Source: JAKLFA01 sp038222225 (GTDB lineage Bacteria > Omnitrophota > Gorgyraeia > Zapsychrales > JANLHA01). Taken from it: 18,534 bases of DNA. The position numbers and the translations under genes were made by a program. The notes under the pieces were generated by a model that searched no databases, was not told where the DNA came from, and saw only the letters and a list, made by a program, of their open reading frames with translations. Location: assembly GCA_038222225.1 (NCBI GenBank), contig JBBRHV010000042.1:1-18534 (forward strand). Direction: 5' to 3'. Within the stretch, counting starts at the first letter, position 1. Every line of letters begins with the position of its first letter. Of the stretch, positions 1 to 8,225 are shown piece by piece.

Positions 1-29
1 ACCAGGATGCTTTTTTCGTGATTTTGGCG

Positions 30-58
30 AGGGGGATGAATAATCCCCCTGTTTTTTT
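30..58 (+). terminator. Hairpin with T-tract just upstream of uppS (terminator or attenuator)
   Basis: AGGGGGAT (30-37) pairs perfectly with ATCCCCCT (43-50) around the loop GAATA. One G and a run of seven T (52-58) follow. This is the form of an intrinsic terminator reading rightward. It probably ends the transcript of a gene left of the window, or attenuates entry into the uppS operon. Only 14 bases separate the T-run from the uppS ATG, too few for a promoter, so uppS transcription must read through or start upstream of the hairpin. Confidence 0.75.
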
Positions 59-72
59 AGTAGCGAATCTTT

Positions 73-792
73 ATGATGAATATACAGAAGATACCACAAC
101 ATGTTGCTATTATTATGGACGGAAATGGCCGTTGGGCAAAGCGGCGGAAGATGCCACGCACTCAAGGGCATTTAGAGGGCGTGAGACGTGTTGCTGAAAT
201 TTTGGATGTGGCCATTGAGTTTGGAATTAAGGTTTTGACGTTGTATACGTTTTCGCAGGACAATTGGAAACGTCCTGAAGCAGAAGTCTCCATGCTGATG
301 CAGACGATTTGTAAGGCGCTGGATATAAAATCTCAGGAATTGATGAGGTTAAAAGTTCAGTTGTGTTTTCTTGGGAAACGCGAAGGCGTTCCGGCGCAAG
401 TGTTAAAACAGTTTGAGCGTACCGCGCAGTTGACCGCAGTAAATACAGGGCTCATTTTAAATTTGGCTTTTAATTACAGCTCGCGTACTGAGATTTTAGA
501 TGCCGTTCGTCAGATCGCTCAAAAGGTAAAGGCGGGCGCGCTAAATACGGAGGATCTGAACGAAGCGATGTTCAGCCAGATGCTGTATACAAAGGGATTG
601 CCTGATCCTGATCTTTTGATCCGGACATCAGGAGAACAGAGGATCAGTAATTTTTTGCTTTGGCAGCTGTCATACGCGGAGTTGTATTTTTCGGATTTGT
701 GCTGGCCAGATTTTACGGGAGAAGAATTCCGCAAGGCGATAGCGGAATATCAACGCCGTGAGCGCCGTTTCGGGGATATTAATGGCGATTAG
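73..792 (+). CDS. uppS: Isoprenyl transferase (undecaprenyl diphosphate synthase)
   Basis: Cis-prenyltransferase that adds isopentenyl diphosphate units to farnesyl diphosphate, giving the C55 carrier lipid used for peptidoglycan and other envelope polymers; it acts at the inner face of the membrane. The 239-residue length is normal. The substrate motif MDGNGRWAK lies at residues 15-23, with the catalytic Asp at 16. The second hallmark is RTSGE (184-188) followed by RISNFLLWQ (190 on) and the Glu/Tyr-rich YAELYF segment. Two ATGs stand in tandem at 73 and 76; neither has a clear Shine-Dalgarno, so the exact start is uncertain by one codon. It opens the run uppS-cdsA-dxr-rseP, an order found in many bacteria, and cdsA starts 19 bases after its stop. 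Its own transcription must pass or skirt the hairpin at 30-58. Confidence 0.97.
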   Translation: MMNIQKIPQHVAIIMDGNGRWAKRRKMPRTQGHLEGVRRVAEILDVAIEFGIKVLTLYTFSQDNWKRPEAEVSMLMQTICKALDIKSQELMRLKVQLCFLGKREGVPAQVLKQFERTAQLTAVNTGLILNLAFNYSSRTEILDAVRQIAQKVKAGALNTEDLNEAMFSQMLYTKGLPDPDLLIRTSGEQRISNFLLWQLSYAELYFSDLCWPDFTGEEFRKAIAEYQRRERRFGDINGD

Positions 793-811
793 TTAAGCTG
801 GAGGACGAGTG

Positions 812-1630
812 ATGTCTAGAGACCGTTTGTTGAGTTCGATTGTCAGCATTGCTATTATTCTAGCCGGGATTTTTTTTGATTGGGTTTTCATGGTCGTTAT
901 TATTGGTTTGACGATCGGCGGGCTGTATGAATTTTTTTACATGATTAAGAAGAAGGGGATCCCGATTTACAGTTATATCGGTATTTTTATCGGGGTGATG
1001 ATTCCGCTGACAATTTATCATCAGTTTGAGCTTACGAAAAATTGGGAGTTGCTGTTTATTGTTTTGATGTTTCTGATGGTGCTGCTGTTGCAGTTTGCCC
1101 GCAAAGAAAACACCAATGCGATTGTAGGGGTTTCGACCACGATGTTTGGGGTGTTTTATGTTTCATGGCTGTTTAGTTTTTTGGTTAAGATCCGTTTTTT
1201 GTTGCCGGATATGGCAGGGATTAAAATGTTGGGGTTTATTTTGCTGGTTACAAAATCCGGCGATATTGGGGCATTATTAATCGGAAGCTGGTTGGGAAAA
1301 CATCCGCTTTTGCCGCGGATCAGCCCGAATAAATCCGTTGAGGGCGCTGTTGGGAGCGCAATTTTCAGCACGGTTATGGCGATCTTGTGTTTTTCTTTTC
1401 TGCCGCCTGAAGCAAAATTTCCGCTTTGGCAGGTTGCGATGATGGGTTTGTTTTTCGGAGGGATTGGTCAGCTGGGAGACCTCTCGGAGTCTTTGATCAA
1501 GCGGGATTGCAATGTGAAGGATTCCGGAAAGCTGCTTCCCGGCATGGGAGGCGTTCTGGATATTATCGATAGCTTGTTGTTTTCGGCGCCGGCATTTTAT
1601 TTGTATATGTCAGCAGTCTTAAGAGGTTAA
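812..1630 (+). CDS. cdsA: Phosphatidate cytidylyltransferase (CDP-diglyceride synthase)
   Basis: Integral membrane enzyme that converts phosphatidic acid and CTP into CDP-diacylglycerol, the branch point for phospholipids. The 272-residue protein is mostly hydrophobic with about eight membrane segments. The C-terminal signature runs from SLIKRD (227-232) through KD (236-237) to LPGMGGVLDIID (242-253). Against the classic family pattern, the His before GG is Met245 and the Arg of the D-R-x-D end is Ile251, while the metal-binding Asp residues (237, 250, 253) are kept. Position 812 ATG is chosen over GTG 809 because GGAGG at 800-804 is spaced seven bases from it. The gene lies 19 bases after uppS and 3 before dxr, so an operon is likely. 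The function call is firm; the variant signature looks lineage-specific rather than inactivating. Confidence 0.95.
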   Translation: MSRDRLLSSIVSIAIILAGIFFDWVFMVVIIGLTIGGLYEFFYMIKKKGIPIYSYIGIFIGVMIPLTIYHQFELTKNWELLFIVLMFLMVLLLQFARKENTNAIVGVSTTMFGVFYVSWLFSFLVKIRFLLPDMAGIKMLGFILLVTKSGDIGALLIGSWLGKHPLLPRISPNKSVEGAVGSAIFSTVMAILCFSFLPPEAKFPLWQVAMMGLFFGGIGQLGDLSESLIKRDCNVKDSGKLLPGMGGVLDIIDSLLFSAPAFYLYMSAVLRG

Positions 1631-1633
1631 TGT

Positions 1634-2800
1634 ATGCAGAAGCGCAATGTTTTAATTTTGGGATCGACGGGCTCGATCGGGGTGAATACGCTAGAAGTGA
1701 TCGCGCGGTTTCCGGACCGGTTTCAGGTTGTGGGTTTGACGGGTTTTGATCGGGATGATCTTATTTTAGAGCAGGCAGAGCGGTTTCATCCGAGTTATAT
1801 TGGCGTATCTGCCGGGAAGATCAGGGATATTGAGGCAAAGCTCTTTGGAAAAAAAATTAAAGTTGTAGATGCTCAAACACAACTGGCCTATTTGTCTTCT
1901 TTGCCTGAGGTTGACATGGTGGTGATCGGTGTGACCGGACGGGTTGCGCTTGAACCATTTTTGGCGGCAGTTCGCAGCGGTAAGACCGTTGCTCCGGCGA
2001 ACAAAGAGGCGTTGGTGATGATCGGGGATTTGATCATGGAGGAGGCCCGCAAAAATGGGGCAACAGTGATTCCGGTGGATTCAGAGCAGAGCGCCATCTT
2101 CCAATGCCTTGAGGGACAAGGGCGAGAATATTTGAAAAAGGTTTTTTTGACCGCTTCAGGTGGCGCGCTTAAAAATGTGCCGTTTGAACACTTTGATGAT
2201 GTGAGCGTGGAGGAGATTTTGGATCATCCGCGATGGAAGATGGGGAAGAAGATCACAGTGGATTCGGCAACGTTGATGAATAAGGGTTTTGAGGTAATTG
2301 AGGCGATGCGTTTATTTGGTTTGAAGGCGGATCAGATCGATGTGGTGATTCATCCGCAGGCGATCATTCATTCCATGGTGGAATTTTGCGATGGTTCGGT
2401 GTTGGCACAGCTGGGAGTGACGGATATGCGTATTCCGATTCAGTATGCCTTGACCTATCCGGAACGATTGACATCGGGTCTGAAGGGACTGAATTTTGTG
2501 GAGTTGAAGGAGTTGACATTTGAACAGCCGGATATGAAGAAATTTCCTTCCTTGGCATTGGCCCTGGAAGCGGCAAAAGCAGGCGGTACGTTGCCGGCAG
2601 TGCTTAACGCGGCGGATGAAGTGGCGGTGGATGCTTTTTTGAAGGGGAGGATCCGTTTTAACCAGATTTATCAAGTGGTATCGGAGGTTGTTTGGGGCCA
2701 CCGGAGTGTTTTGTATTCAACGGTGGATGAAGTTTTAACTGCAGATCAGTGGGCAAGGGATTGTGCGTGTGAGCTCATTGAGCAGCAGGCAAACGTATAA
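1634..2800 (+). CDS. dxr: 1-deoxy-D-xylulose 5-phosphate reductoisomerase
   Basis: Committed step of the MEP isoprenoid pathway: NADPH-dependent rearrangement and reduction of DXP to 2-C-methyl-D-erythritol 4-phosphate in the cytosol. The N-terminal Rossmann motif is GSTGSIG (residues 10-16). PANKEAL follows near residue 119, then the metal-binding VDSEQSAIFQ with Asp149 and Glu151, SGGAL, and the active-site loop HPRWKMGKK from residue 198 leading into VDSATLMNKGFE. Length of 388 residues is typical. The ATG at 1634 has AAGAGG at 1621-1626 inside the end of cdsA, seven bases upstream. Next to uppS it supplies the isoprenoid precursors that UppS polymerises, so the cluster is coherent in function. 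Confidence 0.98.
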   Translation: MQKRNVLILGSTGSIGVNTLEVIARFPDRFQVVGLTGFDRDDLILEQAERFHPSYIGVSAGKIRDIEAKLFGKKIKVVDAQTQLAYLSSLPEVDMVVIGVTGRVALEPFLAAVRSGKTVAPANKEALVMIGDLIMEEARKNGATVIPVDSEQSAIFQCLEGQGREYLKKVFLTASGGALKNVPFEHFDDVSVEEILDHPRWKMGKKITVDSATLMNKGFEVIEAMRLFGLKADQIDVVIHPQAIIHSMVEFCDGSVLAQLGVTDMRIPIQYALTYPERLTSGLKGLNFVELKELTFEQPDMKKFPSLALALEAAKAGGTLPAVLNAADEVAVDAFLKGRIRFNQIYQVVSEVVWGHRSVLYSTVDEVLTADQWARDCACELIEQQANV

Positions 2801-2828
2801 TTAACAGCCATGAATAAAGGTGTTTGTC

Positions 2829-3920
2829 ATGAGTACATTGATTTTTTTGTCTGTTTTAAGTATTTTGATTATTGTCCATGAATGGGGTCATTTTTATGCG
2901 GCCCGTCGTTTGGGAGTTGATGTTGAACGGTTTTCGATCGGTTTCGGCCCGAAGCTGTTTTCCTGGACGTCTAAAGGGACAGAGTTTATGGTCTCAGCGA
3001 TTCCGTTGGGGGGCTACGTGAAGATGGCCGGGGATGAGCGGGATCAGTGCAAGGGAGGAAAGAATGAGTTTTTCTCTCATCGGCCGTTGCATCGGGCTGT
3101 GATTGTCGCCATGGGTCCGATTATCAATTTTGTCTTTGCCTATGTGTGTTTTTATATGCTCTGTGTTTCAGGATTGCCCGTTTTGGGAACAACGATCGGC
3201 AAGATCATGCAAGGTTTTCCGGCAGAGGCGGCTGGGCTGAAATCCGGAGATCAGGTCCTTCGTATCAATGGAGTGGACATAAAATCGTGGGAAGAGCTTC
3301 AAGCCGTTGTATCGCGGGCAAAAGAAAAAGAATTAACATTTGATGTTTTGCGTGATGAGAAGCCCCAATCTTTGGTGGTAACGGCCCGGGAAGAAAGTTT
3401 GAAAAATGTTTTTGGGGATGATGAGAAACGCTTTATTGTCGGAATAGAGCCCGGGGAAGAGGTTTCTTTTTTGCGTTATGGGCCGATCGCAGCGTTGGCA
3501 AAAGCGGCGGGTAAGCTGTGGGAAGTGGTATCAATGACGCTTTCAGCGTTGTATCATGTGATCACCGGGGCGATGCCGGCGAAAGATGCGTTGGCGGGGC
3601 CAATCCGTATTTTTGATGTGATCGCCGATGCGGCTTCGATGGGCTTGGCTTATGTGGTGCTTGTGATGGCCGTGATCAGCGCAAGTTTAGCGCTCTTTAA
3701 TTTGTTTCCGATCCCGGTTCTAGATGGAGGCCATTTATTTTTAATTGTTTTGGAGGCGTTACGGGGCAAGCCGTTGTCGTTAAAAATTGAAGAGAAGTTT
3801 AATCAAGTCGGGTTTACCCTTTTAATGTGTTTGATGGTGTTTGTTGTTTACAATGATGTGGTCGCGGTGGGATGGGTTGATAAAGTAAAAAGTTTTTTTC
3901 AAAATTTTTCAAATTCATAA
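2829..3920 (+). CDS. rseP: RIP-family site-2 zinc metalloprotease
   Basis: Membrane-embedded protease of the M50/site-2 family. Homologues cut anti-sigma factors and remnant signal peptides within the membrane. The zinc motif HEWGH (residues 17-21) lies in the first membrane helix. A PDZ domain follows at about residues 115-195 (GFPAEAAGLKSGDQVLRING core). The second active-site motif, NLFPIPVLDGGH, puts the zinc-binding Asp at 299, before a last membrane helix near the C terminus. The protein is 363 residues with a single PDZ; E. coli RseP has two. ATG 2829 is preferred to GTG 2820 because AAAGG (2816-2820) is eight bases before it. It sits in the usual place after dxr. The substrate cannot be told from the window: no sigma/anti-sigma pair is nearby. 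Confidence 0.95.
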   Translation: MSTLIFLSVLSILIIVHEWGHFYAARRLGVDVERFSIGFGPKLFSWTSKGTEFMVSAIPLGGYVKMAGDERDQCKGGKNEFFSHRPLHRAVIVAMGPIINFVFAYVCFYMLCVSGLPVLGTTIGKIMQGFPAEAAGLKSGDQVLRINGVDIKSWEELQAVVSRAKEKELTFDVLRDEKPQSLVVTAREESLKNVFGDDEKRFIVGIEPGEEVSFLRYGPIAALAKAAGKLWEVVSMTLSALYHVITGAMPAKDALAGPIRIFDVIADAASMGLAYVVLVMAVISASLALFNLFPIPVLDGGHLFLIVLEALRGKPLSLKIEEKFNQVGFTLLMCLMVFVVYNDVVAVGWVDKVKSFFQNFSNS

Positions 3921-3939
3921 GAGATAAAGGAGGGGCCGT

Positions 3940-5220
3940 ATGGTTAGAGAAGAGATCCGAAGCCGGGTAAGCCGGCATTTGATTCAGCATACGGATTTTA
4001 TAAAAGTCAAAGACAAGATGCATGAGGATGAACTGCGTGTCTTCGTGGATCATGCAATCAGTGAAATGTGCTATGAAGAGCATATTGACTTGGCGACGGA
4101 AGAGCGTATCGCTTTGGTACGCGAGTTCGTGATGGCGACTGTCAGCTTGGGGCCTTTGCGGCCATTGATGGAGGATGACACGATTGCTGAAGTCATGGTG
4201 AACGCTCCGGACAAAATTTATATACAGCGATTGGGAAAGATCACACTTTCTGATGTGAAATTCGACAGCATTCAGCACGTGAATCACACGGTACAAAAAA
4301 TTCTTGCGGCGTCAGGCACCAATCAACGGGTGGATGAGTCTTCGCCTTATGCGGATTTTTCCTTGCCGGATGGTTCGCGGGTCAATGTTATTATGCCGCC
4401 GTGTACATTGGCAGGCCCAATTTTAACGATCCGGAAGTTTTCGAAAGAGATTAATTCTTTGGAGGATTTGATTAAACTGAAGATGCTTGATGAAAGAATG
4501 GCCGCATTTTTGATCACGGCTATTCAGGCAAAACTCAACATTGTTTTTTGCGGTTCCACTGGGACGGGTAAAACAACGGCGCTGAATGTTCTTTCAAGGA
4601 ATATTTCTGAAGAGGAGCGGATCATTACGATCGAGGATACGCCGGAGTTACGTTTGAAACAGGATCATGTTGTAACGCTGCAAACAAAGCCGGCGAATAT
4701 TGAGGGCCGTGGAGAGATCACGATCCAGGATTTGTTCGTCAATTCATTACGCATGCGTCCAGACCGCATTATTATTGGTGAGGTGCGTTCACACGAGATG
4801 ATGGATTTGATTCAGTCTATCGCATCCGGTCACTCCGGCGCATTGGCGGTCGTGCATGCAGATTCCCCGGAAGATGGCGTTGATCGTATGGTGACAATGA
4901 TCATGATGGCCGGGCTTAAATTGAGCTTGCCGGAAATCCGCAAACAGATCGGACGGGCGATCGATCTGCTTGTTCATATCGAACTTTTTAAGGATGGGGT
5001 TCGTCGGATTGCAAATATTACCGATGTTTACTATGACCTTGAGAAAAAAGATGCTGTGATGCGGGATATTTTTCGCTTTGTACAAGATCGGATGGAAGAC
5101 GAGGGCACAAAAGTTATTGGGCATTGGGAATTTGACAAGATCCCGCCGTCTTTTCTTAAAAAGTTTGATCGGCATAATATATCTTTACCGCAAGATTTTT
5201 CTGAGAAGGGGACAAAGTAA
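3940..5220 (+). CDS. CpaF/TadA-type secretion ATPase of the type II/IV secretion family
   Basis: Hexameric ATPase of the kind that powers Tad/Flp pili or related export. The N-terminal region (1-75) has the helical all-charged look of CpaF, followed by LGPLRPLMEDDTIAEVMVN near 70-90, the typical CpaF N-domain. Walker A is GSTGTGKTT (205-213), the Asp box is TIEDTPELRL (about 229-238), Walker B is RIIIGEVR (276-283), and the His box AVVHADSPEDGVDRM follows. All catalytic elements are intact at 426 residues. AAAGGAGG at 3926-3933, six bases before the ATG, is among the strongest ribosome-binding sites in the window. The gene starts 19 bases after rseP, and its stop overlaps the proS start (TAATG). 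No TadB/TadC, secretin, pilin or prepilin peptidase is in the window. I therefore leave the symbol empty: family is certain, cellular role is not. Confidence 0.92.
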   Translation: MVREEIRSRVSRHLIQHTDFIKVKDKMHEDELRVFVDHAISEMCYEEHIDLATEERIALVREFVMATVSLGPLRPLMEDDTIAEVMVNAPDKIYIQRLGKITLSDVKFDSIQHVNHTVQKILAASGTNQRVDESSPYADFSLPDGSRVNVIMPPCTLAGPILTIRKFSKEINSLEDLIKLKMLDERMAAFLITAIQAKLNIVFCGSTGTGKTTALNVLSRNISEEERIITIEDTPELRLKQDHVVTLQTKPANIEGRGEITIQDLFVNSLRMRPDRIIIGEVRSHEMMDLIQSIASGHSGALAVVHADSPEDGVDRMVTMIMMAGLKLSLPEIRKQIGRAIDLLVHIELFKDGVRRIANITDVYYDLEKKDAVMRDIFRFVQDRMEDEGTKVIGHWEFDKIPPSFLKKFDRHNISLPQDFSEKGTK

Positions 5221-6485
5221 TGTATTGGACGCAATATTTTATCCCGACGCTAAAGGAAAATCCCGTAGGAGCGGAGGCGGTCAGTCATCAGCTGTCGTTA
5301 AGAGCGGGACTGGTCAATATGCTGACAGCCGGGGTTTATTCTTATCTTCCGTTGGGTTTGCGTGTTCTCAAGCGTATTGAGTCGGTTATTCGCGATGAGA
5401 TGAACAATGCCGGGGCGCATGAGGTTTTTTTGCCCTGTCTGCATCCCATTGAGATTTGGGAGAAGACCGGGCGAGTCGAAACCATGAAAGATGTGATGAT
5501 CCGTTTTGAGGATCAGCGCGGGCGAAAGATGTGTTTAGGGCCGACGCATGAGGAGATTGTGACATACGTGGCGCAGCAATATATTCATTCCTACCGGCAG
5601 CTGCCGGTGAACCTGTATCAGATTCAGACAAAATTCCGTGATGAATTGCGTCCGCGGTTCGGGATCGTGAGGGCGGCAGAATTCATTATGAAGGATGCCT
5701 ATAGTTTTGACCGTGATGAGCAGGGGCTTAAGAAAAGCTATGACTTGATGTATGAGGCATACAAACGGATCTTCAAACGCTGCGGCTTGGACGTGGTGAT
5801 CGTTGAGGCTGATTCCGGAGCGATGGGCGGGAGTGTTTCGCATGAATTCATGGTTGAGAGTCCCATCGGAGAAGATGCGATTGCGGTATGCCCGGTCTGT
5901 AACGATCGGGGGGGGATCGGTGCTGATTTTAAAGAAGGAGACTCGCAATGTTCCAAGTGCAAGCATCCTCTGCAGAAGAGGGCGGCGCTTGAGATCGGGC
6001 ATGTCTTTCAACTCGGGACAAAATACAGCCAGTCGCTGAATGCCCTTTTCTTGGATGAGGACGGAAAACAAAAGCCTATGATCATGGGATGTTACGGCAT
6101 CGGTGTCAGCCGTTTGATCGCGGCTGTGATTGAGTGTTCGCATGACGAAAAGGGAATTATCTGGCCGCTTGAGGTCGCGCCCTTTCAGGTTGAGGTTCTG
6201 CCGTTGCAGGCAAGTGATGCAACGGTTCTGGATCTGGCGAAAAAGTTTTATGGCGAGTTTGTAAAGCATGGCGTAGAGGTGCTTTTAGATGATCGCGATG
6301 AGAGCGCGGGACGCAAATTCAATGACGCGGACTTGATCGGGATTCCGTATTCGTTGATCATCGGCAAACGAGGGCTGGCGGAGGGCGTGATTGAGGTCAA
6401 AGACCGGCGGGGAAAGAACTCGGAAAAGATTTCCATTGATCAGGCGGTTGAATTTTGTCTGAAGGCGTTAGGACGGAGAACGTAA
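5220..6485 (+). CDS. proS: Prolyl-tRNA synthetase, short form lacking the INS editing domain
   Basis: Class II synthetase that charges tRNA-Pro with proline. Motif 1 lies near residues 45-70. Motif 2 spans FRDELRPRFGIVRAAEF (about 139-155). Motif 3 is GCYGIGVSRLIAA. A C-terminal anticodon-binding domain starts near residue 320 and contains LLDDRDESAGRKFNDADLIG. Typical bacterial ProRS has about 570 residues because a roughly 180-residue cis-editing domain (INS) sits between motifs 2 and 3; this protein has 421. At that position there are CPVC (224-227) and CSKC (244-247), 16 residues apart, followed by EIGHVFQLGTKYS. They look like the two edges of the INS insertion joined into a small zinc-knuckle-like link. 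The start overlaps the upstream stop by one base and is preceded by GAAGGGG, suggesting translational coupling to the secretion ATPase gene. Confidence 0.95.
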   Translation: MYWTQYFIPTLKENPVGAEAVSHQLSLRAGLVNMLTAGVYSYLPLGLRVLKRIESVIRDEMNNAGAHEVFLPCLHPIEIWEKTGRVETMKDVMIRFEDQRGRKMCLGPTHEEIVTYVAQQYIHSYRQLPVNLYQIQTKFRDELRPRFGIVRAAEFIMKDAYSFDRDEQGLKKSYDLMYEAYKRIFKRCGLDVVIVEADSGAMGGSVSHEFMVESPIGEDAIAVCPVCNDRGGIGADFKEGDSQCSKCKHPLQKRAALEIGHVFQLGTKYSQSLNALFLDEDGKQKPMIMGCYGIGVSRLIAAVIECSHDEKGIIWPLEVAPFQVEVLPLQASDATVLDLAKKFYGEFVKHGVEVLLDDRDESAGRKFNDADLIGIPYSLIIGKRGLAEGVIEVKDRRGKNSEKISIDQAVEFCLKALGRRT

Positions 6486-6486
6486 C

Positions 6487-6942
6487 GTGGTCATGGAAGA
6501 TTTAGTTCAGCGCATGGAACAGGAAGTCGGGCCGTTTTTATTAGAGGCGGGGCTGGTGTTGTTTGATTGCAAGATCACGCTTTATCGAGACATAAAAAAA
6601 GCGGAGCTGCTGATTGATAAGCCGCAAGGAGGCATTTTATTGGATGAATGCGCGGAATTCAATCGGACGATTTCGCAGCATTTGGATTTGGATGAGCATT
6701 GGAAGGACTTTGACATCAGCGTGGCTTCTCCGGGTGTGGATTTTCCGATGCGCAATGCGAAAGATTTCAAACGGGTTACCGGATGCCTGGTACGGGTTCA
6801 TATGAAAGCGGGAGTTGAGGGGCCATTGCAGTATGAAGGGCAACTGAAGGATGTTGCAGGCGATCAAATTATTTTGCAGATTGATTCCGATGAAAAAAAG
6901 ATCGGGGTTCAAAATATTCAAAAAGGTGTTCAACTGATTTAA
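6487..6942 (+). CDS. rimP: Ribosome maturation factor RimP
   Basis: Assembly factor for the 30S subunit. The N-terminal alpha/beta domain (about 1-85) ends in the family hallmark ISVASPGVDFPM, with DFKRVTG close by. An SH3-like C-terminal domain follows from about residue 90. Length of 151 matches the family. The start is called at GTG 6487 because GGAG at 6475-6478 is eight bases upstream; ATG 6493, two codons on, would be 14 bases from it. One base separates it from the proS stop, and nusA begins 14 bases after its end. The rimP-nusA-infB order is one of the most conserved in bacteria and supports the call independently of sequence. Confidence 0.95.
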   Translation: MVMEDLVQRMEQEVGPFLLEAGLVLFDCKITLYRDIKKAELLIDKPQGGILLDECAEFNRTISQHLDLDEHWKDFDISVASPGVDFPMRNAKDFKRVTGCLVRVHMKAGVEGPLQYEGQLKDVAGDQIILQIDSDEKKIGVQNIQKGVQLI

Positions 6943-6956
6943 GGAAGGAAAGACGT

Positions 6957-8225
6957 ATGGATAATTTAGAATTGTTGGCAATACTCGATCAATTAGAACG
7001 AGATAAGGGCATTGATAAAGAAGTTTTAATCCAGGCCGTTGAGGCGGCGATCGCTTCGGCTGCTCGAAAAGTGTGGACCGTTGAGAGCGAAGAGGAGGTC
7101 CGCGTCGTTTTGGATCGCAAGACCGGCCGTTTGACGGCCTTTGCCGATGGGCAAGAGATCCGTTCCAGTGAATTTGGGCGTATTGCCGCGCAGACCGCCA
7201 AACAGGTGGTCATTCAAAAGATCCGCGAAGCTGAAAAAGATGTTGTGTTCAATGAATACAAAGCCCGTGAGGGGCAGATCGTCAGCGGAAGCGTTTATCG
7301 TTTTGAGCGCGGGAATTTGATCGTTGATTTAGGGAAGACGGAAGGGTTTATTCCTCGCAGTGAGCAGTCTCCCAAAGAAGAATTCAAACAAGGTGACCGG
7401 ATTAAAGTCTTGGTTAAAGAGGTCGCGCGCGAGACGCGGGGTCCGCAGATTGTTCTTTCACGGGCGGAACCAATATTGGTCAAGCGTTTATTCGAGCTGG
7501 AAGTGCCGGAAATCTATGAGGGCATTGTTGAGATTAAATCGATTGCTCGAACCGTAGGAGACCGGACTAAGATTGCAGTTTCTTCAAAGGATGAAAAAGT
7601 GGATTGTGTCGGGGCCTGTGTGGGATTAAGGGGGGCCCGTGTTAAAAATATTGTTTTGGAACTGCAGGGCGAGAAAATTGACATTGTCCGTTATTCGGAC
7701 GATATCAAGGAATATATACAGGCGGCTCTTTCTCCGGCGGAATTATCGCAGATCCAGTTGAATTATGATGAAAAGAAGGCGAATTTGATTGTGGTGGATG
7801 ATCAGCTTTCTTTGGCGATCGGGAAAAGGGGACAGAATGTTCGTTTGGCGAGTGAATTGGTGGGTTGGGAATTGAATATATTCACGGCGGAAAAGTGGGC
7901 CGCGCATCAACATGAGATTGATGGTGACGGGCCTTCCTCGGACGCCGATGAAGGCAAATCTGATTCAGTGAAGGAGGCGGCCAAGTTTTTCACGGATAAT
8001 ACGAATGAGCAGGCACCTGCCGGGAAGTCGGAGTCAGATCTTAGCCAATTATCGGGCGTCGGGGAAAAGAGTGTTACGGCACTTGTTGAAGCTGGATTCG
8101 TTTCGCTTGAACAATTGGCGGCAGCTTCGGTTGATGATTTGACAGCAATCAAGGGTTTGGGTACAATGAAGGCCGAATCCATTATTTCTCAGGCAAAGGA
8201 ATTGATAGACGGGAAAGAGAAATAG
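6957..8225 (+). CDS. nusA: Transcription termination/antitermination protein NusA
   Basis: RNA polymerase-associated factor that modulates pausing, intrinsic termination and antitermination. The order of domains is standard: the N-terminal RNAP-binding domain (1-104), S1 (about 106-170, starting GQIVSGSVYRFERGNLIVDLG), KH1 (about 192-245, with VGLRGARVKNI) and KH2 (about 275-312, with AIGKRGQNVRLASELVGWE). An acidic, low-complexity linker at about 318-358 leads to a C-terminal helix-hairpin-helix repeat (about 362-420: LSGVGEKSVTALVEAG, then IKGLGTMKAESII). Its 422 residues fall between the short Firmicutes forms and the long two-repeat Proteobacterial form. An AAGGAAGG ribosome-binding site lies just upstream. 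Hairpins with a T-tract follow directly after the stop, a plausible target for the protein's own activity. Confidence 0.97.
   Translation: MDNLELLAILDQLERDKGIDKEVLIQAVEAAIASAARKVWTVESEEEVRVVLDRKTGRLTAFADGQEIRSSEFGRIAAQTAKQVVIQKIREAEKDVVFNEYKAREGQIVSGSVYRFERGNLIVDLGKTEGFIPRSEQSPKEEFKQGDRIKVLVKEVARETRGPQIVLSRAEPILVKRLFELEVPEIYEGIVEIKSIARTVGDRTKIAVSSKDEKVDCVGACVGLRGARVKNIVLELQGEKIDIVRYSDDIKEYIQAALSPAELSQIQLNYDEKKANLIVVDDQLSLAIGKRGQNVRLASELVGWELNIFTAEKWAAHQHEIDGDGPSSDADEGKSDSVKEAAKFFTDNTNEQAPAGKSESDLSQLSGVGEKSVTALVEAGFVSLEQLAAASVDDLTAIKGLGTMKAESIISQAKELIDGKEK

Noticed and set aside
3814..4296. A 160-codon - strand frame across the rseP-ATPase junction
   Set aside because: Opposite to two conserved coding regions, with no family resemblance.
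5078..5380. A 100-codon + strand frame spanning the ATPase-proS junction
   Set aside because: Out of frame with both conserved proteins and without motifs.
5535..6269. A 244-codon open frame on the - strand within proS
   Set aside because: Fully antisense to a conserved synthetase, without recognisable motifs or a ribosome-binding site; long open antisense frames are expected with this codon bias.
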